DNA of 64,000 nucleotides from Capitulum mitella (GCA_030062745.1 CP099848.1:7461501-7525500), one strand, 5' to 3'; counted from the stretch's first letter, positions 49,270 to 60,934 are shown. Numbers and translations: made by a program. The notes: generated by a model from the letters alone, not told the origin.

Positions 49270-49790
49270 AGAGGAGTTGGGAGAAATACTGGCAAAACTC
49301 ATCACTTCAGATGGTTTTGGTTTCAACGCTGTCATCAATAGCTCCTTTATGTGGTCTACCGTAACAGACCGAAGTTTGGCTACGCCTAAGCATTATAAAA
49401 CTGACCCAGCTTTATAATTAACATAAAGTGGGTTTATTAATATACAGCTTTATTAATATAAAGCCTTATAATTAATATAAATAATATAGAAACTGGCCCA
49501 GCTTGTGCTAAAATATATAGCTAAAGTGAAGGAGGATGTCACCAAGGAGTTGAAAGAAAGGCTTAGGATCGGTCAGCAATTATCCTTGTCCATTGATGAG
49601 TGCAGACGTCAGAGGAACAGACGAGATATCAAGATTCATGCTCTCGAACAAAACCAAGAGTGGAACTTGGGTATGGTAGGAATCGTGGGTAGCAAAGTTG
49701 CCAAAACAACTGTGGGAGTCGTGTATAGTTCTGTTGGAGTCAGAGTTTCCATAGATAACGACACAGTACTGAGCTGTGACTACTGACGTC
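49270..49790 (+). pseudogene. hAT-type transposase remnant, right-pointing copy
   Basis: The plus strand reads GEILAKLITSDGFGFNAVIN, is interrupted at about 49413-49490 by AT-rich sequence, and resumes with LVLKYIAKVKEDVTKELKER and QQLSLSIDECRRQRNRRD, then NQEWNLGMVGIVGS. It is collinear with the minus-strand remnant at 48360-48930. At the first catalytic site the copy has SIDEC where the other has STDEY. Frameshifts and the insertion make it non-functional. Confidence 0.6.
49413..49489. mobile_element. AT-rich insertion in the hAT remnant, flanked by a 15-bp direct repeat
   Basis: AAACTGACCCAGCTT (about 49398-49412) and AAACTGGCCCAGCTT (about 49490-49504) flank about 77 bp of TTAATATAA-rich sequence. 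The other hAT copy has GCCCAGCTTGTGCTG without the insert at the same place. This is either a small insertion with target duplication or an expanded local duplication. Confidence 0.45.
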
Positions 49791-49794
49791 ACGT

Positions 49795-52700
49795 AGGTGG
49801 TGCGAAGCTTGGAAAAACCGTGTCTGTGTTTCTTGAAAGCCCATTTGAAATAAACCATGGAGCCTCATTAGGAGTTTGTGACTTGTCTACGTACCGCCGC
49901 TCTAGCCCCCATTCCCGCTATTTAAGGTATTGCGTAAAATCTGTCATAAGCCCCACTTTATCGGTAAATTTTCCTTTTTTCGACAAAGTGGTTAGCATTC
50001 TATACTTTACCAAAAGGAATCAAAACTTTACTCGATTCCCAAACCTAGTACGGCCCCTGTTAATGCAGCTGCGGTGAAAAAGTGCGATCCCGTTCCGTGC
50101 GGTCTACAGCTGAGAACCATCGCCCTCTTGGTCCGCTGGCACCTCTAGGCTAAGTGCTGATGGCGCGAGTCACTGCGGCGACCTCTTGGCACGCCAACAG
50201 TCAACCTGAACATGGCATTGGAAGCGCGCGCGCGGGCGAGCATGTGGCGCAGGCGAGATCTTTAAAATATAGCAGACTTTCAACTGATTCGTAGCAAGGT
50301 GAAAGTTACCCAAAATATGTTGTGCCTCACAGCTTTGGAAAGTCCTTACAAAGGGCAGTGGGAGAAGCCCGGCTCACGTCGTATTGGAGCAGCTTCGTGC
50401 ATTTCGGACCACCCTGACGTAACACCCTTGATGTCATATCAGATTGTCATAGGTCACTGACGCTCCCCGTGGTTCCTGAGATAATACACCGTTGGATATT
50501 GCGTGTACTGGACCTTAACCTACGACCTGAACCTAAACCAAATATTGAACATGTCGGTATGCATGATACGCCTGAAGTGTCTAAAATACTAATGACAGAG
50601 GTGGAATGGAAAGTAGTGCTATTATTCCTCCCCCGGCGGTCATCAATACAAACTAACGACGTTGAACTTCACTTAAGCCCATTGCATCATCACTGCCCAA
50701 ACGTAATTTGGATATCACCGAGGTCACGTGATACAGGGCTGTTAATTGACGTTACACTCAGTTAAATTGGTTCTGTAGGTTACGGGATATCCTGGAGATG
50801 GTGGTAATTTTTTCCCGCCCGCCTCAGTCATTGGCGTTACGTCAGATACTACGGTCCGTGGGTGGTTAAAAAATCTCCAAGAAACACAGTAAGAGCCGAT
50901 AGTTCCTTCGTAATCCACGTTCGGTATTGCAGATAATTACCAAATACCTGCCTTAGTTACTAGGCGTTTTATCTCGTGATTTTGTTAAATATTTTTGTGT
51001 TGTCTGCCGTGATTCTATCTTTGGGTGTCATAGCTTGGTCTTTAAAACGAAACAGGTGTTTTTGTGTTGTTTTGCAATCCTTTGCGTAATAGATAACATG
51101 TTCAGCAGCACCTACACGATATGATTACATCCTAAATTTGTTTTTCGATTAAATCGAAGCCCACCCCTGCACAGGCGCTAAGAGCGAAATAATTAAGAAC
51201 CACAATTTTGCTGTTTTGCCTATCTTCACATGACACTCGTTATCAACGCATGCTGCTCTGAGATTTGTTCTCTCTTTTTGCTTCGGGAATGTGACCCTGG
51301 TTTGCCGAGAAAGCCTGCTGGAACGTAGATCGTTTTGAAAACGGAAATTTGCCATTTTGTCACCATACAAAGTGGATTGCAGGAGTTGAACCGTGCATGC
51401 ATCAATCATTTTATTTGGCTGTGAATTTAGCCAGCGACCACAGTCGGCAAGACATCACAAGACAACATTCATTTCCACCAAAAATCCGCCTTAGCACTCA
51501 TTCACGTTGTACCGTTTGCGCGTGACCCGTGTCGTGCACATTGGAATGTGGTGTGCGGAACGCAATGGCCCACTGGTTGCCGATTAAACTCGCCGGAACC
51601 TAGACGATGTTTGATGCTGTTTGTGTCTCCCCTTTTACGTGTTTTTGCTGTGGGCTCAAAAATCCTCTTCGGACACGCAGCGCATGCCAACGACGAACCG
51701 CAGCGCGGCGAAAACTGGCGGATATACTACTAGCGCGCGAGGCCTTCTGAACGGTACGAGCCTACAGAAGAGACTTGAGACAGGCAGAGCAGTGGTTCAC
51801 TTTGCTCCCAAAGTACATCGATAATGATTATGAGGAATTGAGTGCTTTGTGTCCCATTTTATGAGACATTCCCATGCTAGTTTTCTTACAACTGTGATTC
51901 ACTACTCCCTGAACAATGTTTGTGTTAATGAGCAATAACGTTAAATTTTACGATGAAGAAATTTTTCTTTGGCCAAAAAAAGAAGATTACAGCAAAGTGA
52001 TAGCGAAATATGGCTTGATAATTTCAATACTGAAAGAGCGTTCCTAGCTGAGTTCTTGAAGCCAGCTAGGAACGGAGGCCAGCATTTGTTTACACCGTGG
52101 TTCATCTCGGGCGGTGAAACCCTGCACGGTACGTCATCAATCAGCACGTGAGGCAGTCGATCAACTGCTGCAACGAATAATGAATCAATCATCATCCCCT
52201 ACCAAGCCAAGCGCAGTGGTTAGGCCTGGCGCCTACATCAGGAAATTCTCTGAGAGTCATACCGATTGCCTGCATACGTCGGATCAACCGCGGACCAATG
52301 CTCTGCTTTGACCAATACCCGCCAGCCAGCGTCAACATATTTTAATCGATCCATCATCTCTTCTGCTGATGTAATATCACTGCTCAAGCGCAAAGAATGG
52401 CGGCCATCTCCGAATGAAGCTCCGGTAGCCTGCCAGTTTCCGGCCAGCATCAGCCAGGTCACGTGGTCGGCATCGGACGCCCGGTCGTCTGCAGAGTGGC
52501 GCTTGTGCTGAGTACAATTAGCAGCGCAACGCTCCCGGACACGCGACTGAACAACGACGTTGAGGTCGCGACCGTGGCGCCAGTCTGACGAGGAAGTGCT
52601 CATTAGCATACAACGGGGGCAGTCGCTTAGAATGCTCCACTTTGGTTGACTTGTCATTAACAGATTTTGGTGGTCTGAAAACTGTGGCAGATAGCGTTCT

Positions 52701-53742
52701 CAGCATTCATGTTTCTGAGAACGTCTAGAAGCTTCAGGAAATTTATTGGATTTATCGGAAACTATATTCTGAAGGCATCCGCTCATAAGGCGCAATATGG
52801 GTCCGACTAATAACGCACGCACGTAATATGGGCCCGCACCGGTCAACGAACGCAAAATCGTCGGCCGGCGTCCGTTCGCGGTTACGGCGTGATGTCCCGC
52901 AAAAGCCTTAAATGGGACGCAGCCGAACAGACCGGACTCAGCACACGGAAAACCGTGGGAAATCCTGCTGAGTGTCTGTTCGTGTGCGGACTGCTCTGAA
53001 CGTTGCGGATTCGCGGTCTGTGTTCAAAACACGTGTTAAGATGGAATATGTTCTCTTAATATCACCTGCTGTTTCTTCTTTAGTCAGTCTTGCGCTTTCC
53101 GCCTCACACGCCTTGCTCTTGCACTGCAGCAGCCAAACGAATATTGTGCCGTCAAGGCGCGGACGCGCGTGCATGCGAGCGTCTCGAGGCATGGCCTCCT
53201 GGCTTTGCGCTGCCTGATTTCCATTTGTACCCGTGACCCCCGCAGAGCCTCGGCAGCCGCAGCCGGTCATATCGGGCCAAACTGTCCGCAGAGGTGCACA
53301 CCTGGGAACGCCGCCGGCCATCACGAGCCAGCCTATGCATGCAAGACGAAAACGAAAGGTTACCGGACGTGGCAGCGGTAATAGTAGGCCTTCATGCGTT
53401 GAAACGGCCTCATTCTAGCACATGGGTCACGTTTACCGTGCTGGCCGTCCTGGTGTGACGACGTTGGCTCCATGTGTCGGCCATAATTCAGGCGTCACTG
53501 GGTAGTGATGTATGTAGTCCATCGCGTGGCACGTTTGTCATTGAACCTGCCCCATTAATGACCAGACATAGACGAAGTGGGGAAATTTTACCATACAGTA
53601 ATTAAATTGCCTTTGACTGGCACACTCCGTTTCAATCGAGGAAACACAATTTTGAATCTAATGGTTATAACACGCACACTGATGGAAAGGATCCAAAACT
53701 GCTTACCCCTTATGTTTTTCGCACATAACTTTTTCTTTGACA
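49795..53742. other. Stretch without a recognised gene; GC-richer frame at 52238-52657
   Basis: Mixed composition. The minus frame 52657-52238 (139 codons, containing ADHVTWLMLAGNWQATGASF) is not biased in composition but matches no family I know. A TTAAATGG box at about 52909 lies upstream of a plus frame starting with a hydrophobic stretch (VLLISPAVSSLVSLALSAS, about 53050-53106), so a secreted-protein first exon is conceivable. CpG is enriched from 52840 to 53350. Confidence 0.25.
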
Positions 53743-53746
53743 TTAG

Positions 53747-54942
53747 CCCTATTCCCGGAGGGCTAGACGGTGCGGCCGATTACCGGCTTGGAGAGAGCTA
53801 CTCCCCCGATTTCATCGCAACAAACGGCAATCGATTTGCCGTCACGTGAACTACATTTTTATAAAAAGAAATTTTGAAAATTTTGAAATCTGTGGATACA
53901 GGTGGGCAAAAATGTCAAAATGGGGGGTACTTTTGGACTTCTTATAACTCCGTTATTTATGGACCGATTTCAATGAAACTGGCATGAATGGAGAGATTAT
54001 GGATAGGGCTTTTACCATGGGTACACAAATCTGAAATTTTGAAAAAATTTATGGGCGTTCACAGGGTTTCAAAAATAGTACGATTAGTTTTCCAACAAAT
54101 GAATGAACAAAAAAGGTAAAAGCACTTTTTCGGCTTCTGCTAGTCATGTTATACTAAATAAGTGCAAATCGTATTACAATGTTTGTACAATGTTAGCATA
54201 TGCGGCGCCAGGGACATGAAAAAGGGAGAACTGCCCACGGTCACATAACCTTCAGACCAACTTATAACCTTTGACATTAAATGACCTCCTGACCTTAAAT
54301 CCAGTAATCTTGGAGTCGCTTGGAATGATCTCATGTGTATTTGGCATTATCTGTAAACGTTTTCAATCATTTGAATTCACTCTATTTCAAAAATTCCATT
54401 TTAGGGCTACTGTGATATAGGGTACGCGCACTGACATTTTAGGTCGTAGCTCCGTGACCCAACGTGATACCAAGCTGAAACCTAGTACACAGTTAGAGGG
54501 CACCCTTCTATGTCATATATATTCCGGGTTTGGCATTTCAGAAAATAGTGCAGAAATTATTAATATAAAACCAAATTTTGACTTTTGACCTTGACCTGAC
54601 CTTGTAAAATGGCCTCAGATTTACAAAATTGTATGTGCACATTACCAAACTACTAAGCTATACATTTATACAAAGTTTTAACTTCTATCTTAAAAACACT
54701 ATTTTTGGCAGTCATTTTCCTTTTACCCTCAACTTGGCCAAAAATGGCCTGACATGCCTCCCAAAAACGTTGCCTGGATCCTCCCCTGAGCAAAATGGAA
54801 TTTCGAGATTTCGTCACAGTACGTAGAAAGAATAGCTAGAAAAAGGCACAAAGTTTCATGCATCTACGTCAAAAACGCTGGGATTGGAAAGCAAAAAACT
54901 TGAGAGGGAGCGGATTCAGCCCCCCCCCTGCCGGAAATAGGG
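53747..54942 (+). mobile_element. piggyBac-like non-autonomous element, family 1, copy 3
   Basis: The element is 1196 bp with tips CCCTATTCCCGG and CCGGAAATAGGG (one mismatch), a left target TTAG (decayed TTAA, 53743-53746) and a right target TTAA (54943-54946). It aligns throughout with copies 1 and 2, with more substitutions than they show between themselves. The left G/C palindrome is deleted, replaced by a short CTTGGAGAGAG segment near 53789, while the right one is partly kept. It is the oldest or least constrained of the three. The DR1 half-site pair has mutated to TAACCTTTGACAT; the second half-site cluster (about 54585-54604) is intact. Confidence 0.8.
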
Positions 54943-54946
54943 TTAA

Positions 54947-55470
54947 AGCACTGAGCAATTTCCGTCTTCCGATGAGCTCATGACGTATCTTTTGCCCTTC
55001 AGAATGTTAAAACTGGTCTTTAACCTTTTTCAAGACAGCCCGGCGGAATCGAGAAGCCGGACGTCCGGCCTTCCCATTGTCGGCGTCGGACGGCCGCACG
55101 CTTGTCGGGCCGTAGGACTGGCACATTATTGCGTATGGAATAGGTTCTGCCGTACATCCAGTTACAAAGCATTGCGTGGAGTTGCTATATGTTGCAAACT
55201 TTTAGTCTTAAGTTACGGGTAGATTGGACTACACCACTCGAGGCTGACCAAAATAAGATGGTTACCACAAGGATTCTGTCTTTTCCCTGGAGATCTATTC
55301 ATCCGATCTCAACTCAGCAAAGCCTTGTGGGGAGTTTGTCTATAAGCTGAATGTACTTGTCTCAAAGGACTAATGACCTAGATCACGCCAATGGAGTTCA
55401 ACCATTAAGGTATTGAAAATGTAGCCTTTGTTGGAGGATCATGAGGGAATTGGGTGTATTACGCTGTACT
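54947..55470. other. Gene-free stretch between element copy 3 and the 340-bp tandem repeat
   Basis: An 80-codon plus frame (54980-55222) without a known domain is the only feature. Confidence 0.45.
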
Positions 55471-55810
55471 GTATTGAAGGTCGTGGGGTTATCCACTGAG
55501 CACCAGGGCCTATTTTAACATGTTAACTGGGGGGGCAAATGCCCCCCCAGTCGGGCACTTTGCCCCCCCAGTCAAGATCCTTTGCCCATGCAAGGAAAAA
55601 AAAGCCAGGTGTACCAGCGTACCCAGGAAGGTATTCCATAAAGCGCTGCGCTCGCAAAGCAGCATCTTATCAACGAAGGATGTGTTGAATCACCGAGTAA
55701 TGTGGGAGCACACTTAGAAGCATCACTTCATAATACGTATTGCAGGCACACCTAGTGACCGCTGGTGAGCGTGTTTCGTAATTAGTACGCCGGCACCCGA
55801 TGCCGCGATT
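55471..55810. repeat. 340-bp tandem unit, copy A (full length)
   Basis: Starts GTATTGAAGGTCGTGGGGTT and ends CCCGATGCCGCGATT. It contains AACTGGGGGGGCAAATGCCC (near 55524) followed by C-runs. The paired G7 and C7 runs make a hairpin-forming inverted repeat, and TTTGCCCCCCCAGTC repeats the right half. No open frame beyond 65 codons. Confidence 0.92.
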
Positions 55811-55897
55811 GTATTGAAGGTCGTGGGGTTATCCACTGAGCACCAGGGCCTATTTTAACATGTTAACATTAGTACGCCGGCACCCGATGCCGCGATT
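55811..55897. repeat. 340-bp tandem unit, internally deleted copy (87 bp)
   Basis: It keeps the first 59 or so bases of the unit (to CATGTTAAC) and the last 28 (ATTAGTACGCC to CGCGATT). The roughly 253 bp between, including the G/C hairpin, are absent. The loss starts at the base of the hairpin, which suggests replication slippage across the palindrome. Confidence 0.9.
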
Positions 55898-56235
55898 GTA
55901 TTGAAGGTCGTGGGGTTATCCACTGAGCACCAGGGCCTATTTTAACATGTTAACTGGGGGGGCAAATGCCCCCCCCAGTCGGGCACTTTGCCCCCCCAGT
56001 CAAGATCCTTTGCCCATGCAAGGAAAAAAAAGCCAGGTGTACCAGCGTACCCAGGAAGGTATTCCATAAAGCGCTGCGCTCGCAAAGCAGCATCTTATCA
56101 ACGAAGGATGTGTTGAATCACCGAGTAATGTGGGAGCACACTTAGAAGCATCACTTCATAATACGTATTGCAGGCACACCTAGTGACCGCTGGTGACCGT
56201 GTTTCGTAATTGTACGCCGGCACCCGATGCCGCGA
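55898..56235. repeat. 340-bp tandem unit, copy B (full length)
   Basis: Almost identical to copy A: one extra C in the C-run, one G/C change (GTGACCG for GTGAGCG) and loss of AG in ATTAGTACG. The near-identity indicates a recent duplication. It ends in a short CT run at 56236-56247. Confidence 0.92.
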
Positions 56236-56247
56236 ACTCTCTCTCTC

Positions 56248-57095
56248 TGGCCAAGGCGTTTCATTGCATCGTAAGCACGTTAAAAATGATGATAACCATC
56301 TTTGACGTGTTCAAGCGCAAGAAAACTGAACGGCGAGCTGGTGCGCAGGGCGGTTTCGCTATGGTGAGATAAGGTTTATATGAATGCGGTAACAGTCCAG
56401 CAGTGCTGTAGTCATCACCAATGATCCTGATCCGAAAACCCTGCTAAAATCCCAGTACCTGATTGGTAGAACTTCATTGAACTAGGCGGTTAAACCCGAG
56501 TTTTACGCGAGGAAAACAGAAAATTAATCAGTCATATATTAAAACCGTCAATCTTGCTGCTCCTAGTGCATGGATTTGAGCATCCCATGAAAATGCTTCA
56601 TCTGCTTAACGAACATGGCATGGCCCAGACTGCAGATAATGACGAATATTGATGATATCTCACTGAGGCGGGCCTAAGGCGAATATTTCAATCTGAGGTG
56701 ACTTTTTTATTTTGGGGCCGATAACCTGGAAATGGAGAAGTTTGTTCTGCCTGTGTTAGGACAGCTTTTACACTTCTGCGCAGTGTTGAAAAACATATGG
56801 CCAAAATTCGGTGAGAAAATGTATTTTGGGGATAGATTAGATTAACAGAAACTATCCCGGACAGGCAACCTACTGTCTCATTTAGGGAAGAATCGAAGCT
56901 GCCGCAACATCTTGCCAATATTCTGCCCATCGTTTGCAGACTGTGACTTATATATTTGAAGCACTACGCCTTGCCATGCCACGGCAACCCACGGTGCCGG
57001 TCTGGCAATTTCCCGCGCGTTTTTAGACGTCAGATATTTAAGGACCACCTGCGTCAATGCAGAAAGTACCTTTTATAACGGAAGTCTGTGCCACT
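56248..57095. other. Gene-free stretch
   Basis: An 80-codon minus frame (56688-56930) is unrecognised. Nothing else was seen before the repeat ORF at 57096. Confidence 0.45.
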
Positions 57096-59391
57096 ATGGC
57101 TGCACCACGAGAAAAAAGCCGAATTTTGGTTGACCGGTGCTCAGAACTGCCTTCGCGGAGAGAAGTGCTGCAGCAATATTTTCAGTCCCACCGTGTGGAT
57201 AAGCTTACCCAGAGGTAGGTCAAAACACAGATCGTCCGCGAAATGATGAGGGTGTGGAACAAAGCCCGTATTCTCACTGCAGCGGAGCGGAACGTGATAA
57301 AGAAGCTCAACAGGAAGCTTGACCAGTACCGAAGGCAAATTCTGGAGGTTCAGCCCGGAAATTGACAAGAAGAATGGATTTAGGGACAACCTTAACAATG
57401 TTTTTGACCTTGCCCTTGTCGGCACCATTAGGATCATCAAAACCATGAGGATAAAGACATTCTCTAGGCCCAAAGGGATCCAGGTCGCCGAGTCGTCATG
57501 GTGGTATTCGATAAGTTCCCTTCTGAGAAGGAGGAGCGAGCTCTTCAACGACAACAGTAGGCCGAAGCTTTAAAGGGCCCGCTGTTAGATTAAACAGCAG
57601 ACCGAGCATGAGGCAACTGCCCAGCTGGAATACTCGCCTACCGATAACACATAATTGACAGATCAGGATGACCCGCAGCCCTTGGCCATGCCTTCGAAGC
57701 GGCCCTGCAGGAGAGCCAAGAACATCGCCACTCCTGGTCAGGCAGCAGCCCTCGATCGGACCAAGCTCAATGATCGCTCTGCAATTCATTTCCTATCGGC
57801 GACGGCTTCGGTCCTCGGCCACGACTCCTCTGAACTGGCGATCACAGAAGCTCGGGCAGGCGCGCACGTAGATCGCAGAGGAAAGCCATTGCGGACGAAA
57901 TCTAGCATTCTTTCTCCGCGTCACCCAACCTGGTGGTCCACTGGGACGGCAAACTGTTACTGACGATGGAAAGGAAAAGGTGGATCGACTCTGTCATTGT
58001 AACCGGTCCAAGAAGTGCCGCCAAGCTCTTCGGTGTTTGGAAGTTGCAAGTAGAGCCGGAGCAACGCCAGCCGACGTTGTCGCGCTTTGTCTGGAAGACT
58101 GGGAGGTTTCGGACAACGTCGTCGGCATGAGCTTCGACACCACCTCCAGCAATACTGGACAAGTTGTGGGAGCAAACACGCTTCTTCAGCAGAAGCTTGA
58201 GTGACGGCCTTTTCACTTTGCTTGTCGTCATCATATCGTCGAACTGGAGGCAGAGGCGGCTTTCTCCACGCGCTTCGGTCCGTTCTCGGGACCGCGATCT
58301 CCTTGTTCAAGAGCTTCAAGAAGAGATGGGGACTCATTGATTGGAACAAGTTTGAACCTATGGTGTATGAAGACCTGGAGCCAGCATTGGCCGAGACTAT
58401 GTTGTATGAGTTTTTCTCTTCCAATGATCGTTTCGTCGCCTTCTGCCGTGAGAAGCTCGCCGAAATCCAGCCTAGCGATGATCATCGTTGGTTCTTTGAG
58501 GTCTCGATTATGCCCTTTGGTCAAGAGCCTCCACGGCGAATCAAGTTCCCCAGCCGGGTGCTCTCCAACGTGCCAGATAGATGGTTCCATCGCGCCAGAT
58601 GGATGGGGCGCATAATCTGCGGGATCAAGATCTTCTGGCTTTGCCATCAGTTCTCCGTGACTCTCAGTGAATTGGGAGCACTCAAGCGCTTCGTCTCTTT
58701 CATGGTTGTTTTGTACGTCAGTGCATGGTTCTGTTCTTCATCGGCGGTCAGCGCTTCCGTGCGCGACCTGGCCGTTCTGCCAAGCCTGATGTGAATGCTG
58801 AAATTTCGAAGGGGATCTCCAAGGAGTTTGCCGATCACCTATTATCTATTATGACATTATAGTCGACATATGATTTATTATAACAATCACCTATTATGGT
58901 GCCCCAGCGAAGAACTGGCTGGTGTGTCGTTCTTCGACGAGGGCGTGCCGTGTGAGATGAAGACGAGGATGATCGCGGCACTCCAGGAACAGGGATCGGA
59001 GAGTCCTCCCAGCGAGCGCAGGTGGATCTCGCAGAAAAGGAGGTTCTCGTCCCAGGAAGATCATCGTCGACTTCATTACCGCTAAGTCGATGGGCAACCT
59101 GAAAGCCTACGGCATCAACATGGACTTCCTTGCCGCAGATCCCGCTGATTGGGAGACAGCACCTGGCTTCACGAACGCTAAGGAAGTCCTGTGCGGGATC
59201 GCGGTAGTTAGCGACTTCGCCGAACGAGCTGTGGCTCTTATCCAAGTATACAACAAGGTAATGACGAAGGATGAAAGGCAAAAGCAGTACCTGCTGCAAG
59301 TCGTCGAATAGCATCGTCGCCAGAACCCCGAGACCATTAAGAGGACTGAAGTATCATTCCCACCTAAGCCACACTACTGCCGACAGGGCCA
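57096..59391 (+). pseudogene. Broken copy of a widespread invertebrate repeat protein (transposase-like, family unnamed)
   Basis: Starts MAAPREKSRILVDRCSELPS, with in-frame stops at 57216 and about 57362 and several frameshifts. In order along the strand it shows WNKARILTAAERNVIKKLN; AALDRTKLNDRSAIHFLSAT (about 57744); VVHWDGKLL (about 57931); LEDWEVSDNVVGMSFDTTSS followed by NTG (about 58094); FACRHHIVELE (about 58217); FKSFKKRWGLIDWNKFEP (about 58304); RARWMGRIICGIKIF (about 58591); SFFDEGV (about 58928); and FAERAVALIQVYNKVMTKDE (about 59216). I know this order from uncharacterised, high-copy proteins in aphid, cnidarian and other invertebrate genomes. The DTT-SNTG and C-HH blocks recall hAT-like RNase-H transposases, but I am not sure of the superfamily. 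At least four frame changes make the copy dead. Confidence 0.7.
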
Positions 59392-59712
59392 GTGACCAAT
59401 GACCTGAGACAGAATGCGAAGTGTCTTTCGATCCAGTGTGTCAAAAGGAGTACTATGATGTGCATTTTATGCATATCGTGCGCTTCTTTTAAAAAACTCA
59501 AACACAAAACACGTTTGGGGGCATTTCAGACATCCCTGAGCGAATCTTTCAGGGATCACAAGTCCAGGGAGAATAAGTTCTTGCTGGGGATAAATGAAAT
59601 CGTGTCCTTTGAATTTAATGGGCTCGGAATGCACAAAAGCCAGCGCGAATTTCATCGAAATAAAATAAAATCCAGCACAAACGACATACAGTCTTCGTGT
59701 GAAAGTGCTTAA
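59392..59712 (+). other. Possible 3' flank of the repeat element
   Basis: A 106-codon frame directly follows the broken ORF. It is Lys/Ser-rich (SFEFNGLGMHKSQREFHRNK) and matches no domain I can name. It may be the untranslated 3' part of the same mobile element. A shared flank in other copies would show it. Confidence 0.3.
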
Positions 59713-59822
59713 GAGTGCTGGACCAAGCCATATTTTGCACACATGGTTTCCCCCAAAAGACATATCAGTTAATGACAGAGCGCTGTGGAAGTGTTCATCG
59801 TAATTCGCCTTAGGAAAGCATC

Positions 59823-59823
<1 letters not shown>

Positions 59824-59897
<74 letters not shown>

Positions 59898-59908
59898 CCT
59901 CTCCTTAG

Positions 59909-59967
<59 letters not shown>
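59824..59967. repeat. Twin (AT)n-(GT)n microsatellites
   Basis: (TA)n at about 59825-59871 passes into (TG)n to 59897. After the unique CCTCTCCTTAGGA comes (AT)n at 59911-59957 passing into (GT)n to 59967. The same AT-then-GT order twice suggests duplication of a compound repeat. The Ile-Tyr frames across it are repeat translations. Confidence 0.95.
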
Positions 59968-59968
<1 letters not shown>

Positions 59969-59969
59969 T

Positions 59970-60468
59970 TTTTTACATAAATATATATGAAGTGGACAAA
60001 ATTCAATAAGGAGAACGCAAATGCGGGGGGTGGTCTCAACCAATGCGTCTCGTTCGCAGAATTGCCCCCGCAGTCATTTTTCCTTAAAAAAAGGCCCTGC
60101 TGAGCACAATGGCCATTACGCCCCAAGTCAGATGGTGCATAGGTAGAGACATGGTTAAGACACACGCACAATCACGCATGCACACAGCAGACACACTCAC
60201 AGTTCAAGATATGTGATCCTTCGTCAGCATTTTCAGATCACAAACGAGGCTCTGCTAACGCATCCCATTCGTGCCTGGAGGAAGCCGGATGTGGAGGAAC
60301 GGTGCTCTCGAACTGAAGCGCCTCATACCGGCTTCAGTTCTTGAGCTGGGGATTCTCAGAAGTTCGTCTTACCTTGCGCTTCGCTCACGCCTTGCGCTGT
60401 TCACTCAGAAGACAGGCGATGAAGACCCCCGTGCCTGAGCTCGGCTTTGTACGTCAAGCTCAACGTCT
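59970..60468. other. Gene-free stretch before the 66-bp array
   Basis: No recognised feature. Short CA-rich sequence at 60160-60205. Confidence 0.45.
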
Positions 60469-60470
60469 AA

Positions 60471-60934
60471 AAGTCCGCTAGTTGTTCGGATTGTAGCCGG
60501 TCCAGCCCGTCCCGTAGATGAGAGACATGGTCGAATTAGTCCGCTAGTTGTTCGGCTTGTAGCCAATCCAGCCTGTCCCGTAGGTGAGAGACATGGTCGA
60601 ATTAGTCCGCTAGTTGTTCGGATTGTAGCCAGTCCGCCTGTCCCGTAGATGAGAGACATGGTCGAATTAGTCCGCTAGTTGTTCGGCTTGTAGCCAATCC
60701 AGCCTGTCCCGTAGGTGAGAGACATGGTCGAATTAGTCCGCTAGTTGTTCGGATTGTAGCCAGTCCAGCCTGTCCCGTAGATGAGAGACATGGTCGAATT
60801 AGTCCGCTAGTTGTTCGGCTTGTAGCCAGTCCAGCCTGTCCCGTAGGTGAGAGACATGGTCGAATTAGTCCGCTAGTTGTTCGGACTGTAGCCAGTCCAG
60901 CCTGTCCCGTAGGTGAGAGACATGGTCGAATTAG
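60471..60934 (-). repeat. 66-bp tandem array, seven units, with alternating unit types
   Basis: Seven units of 66 bp (one shortened by a base) are marked by GTCCGCTAGTTGTTCGG and GAGAGACATGGTCGAA. Units alternate between a GGATTGTAGCCAGTCCAG/GTAGATGAG form and a GGCTTGTAGCCAATCCAG/GTAGGTGAG form over the first five or six, giving a 132-bp dimer period. Because 66 is a multiple of three, the minus strand stays open through most of the array and reads LIRPCLSPTGQAGLATIRTT-like 22-residue repeats. I see no sign that this is translated. The array sits at the 3' side of the LINE at 60.99-63.3 kb. Confidence 0.93.

Noticed and set aside
52215-52250. GCGCAGTGGTTAGGCC, similar to the A-box of a tRNA-derived SINE
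   Set aside because: No B-box (GGTTCGAATCC-like) follows within the expected distance, and no A-rich tail was found.
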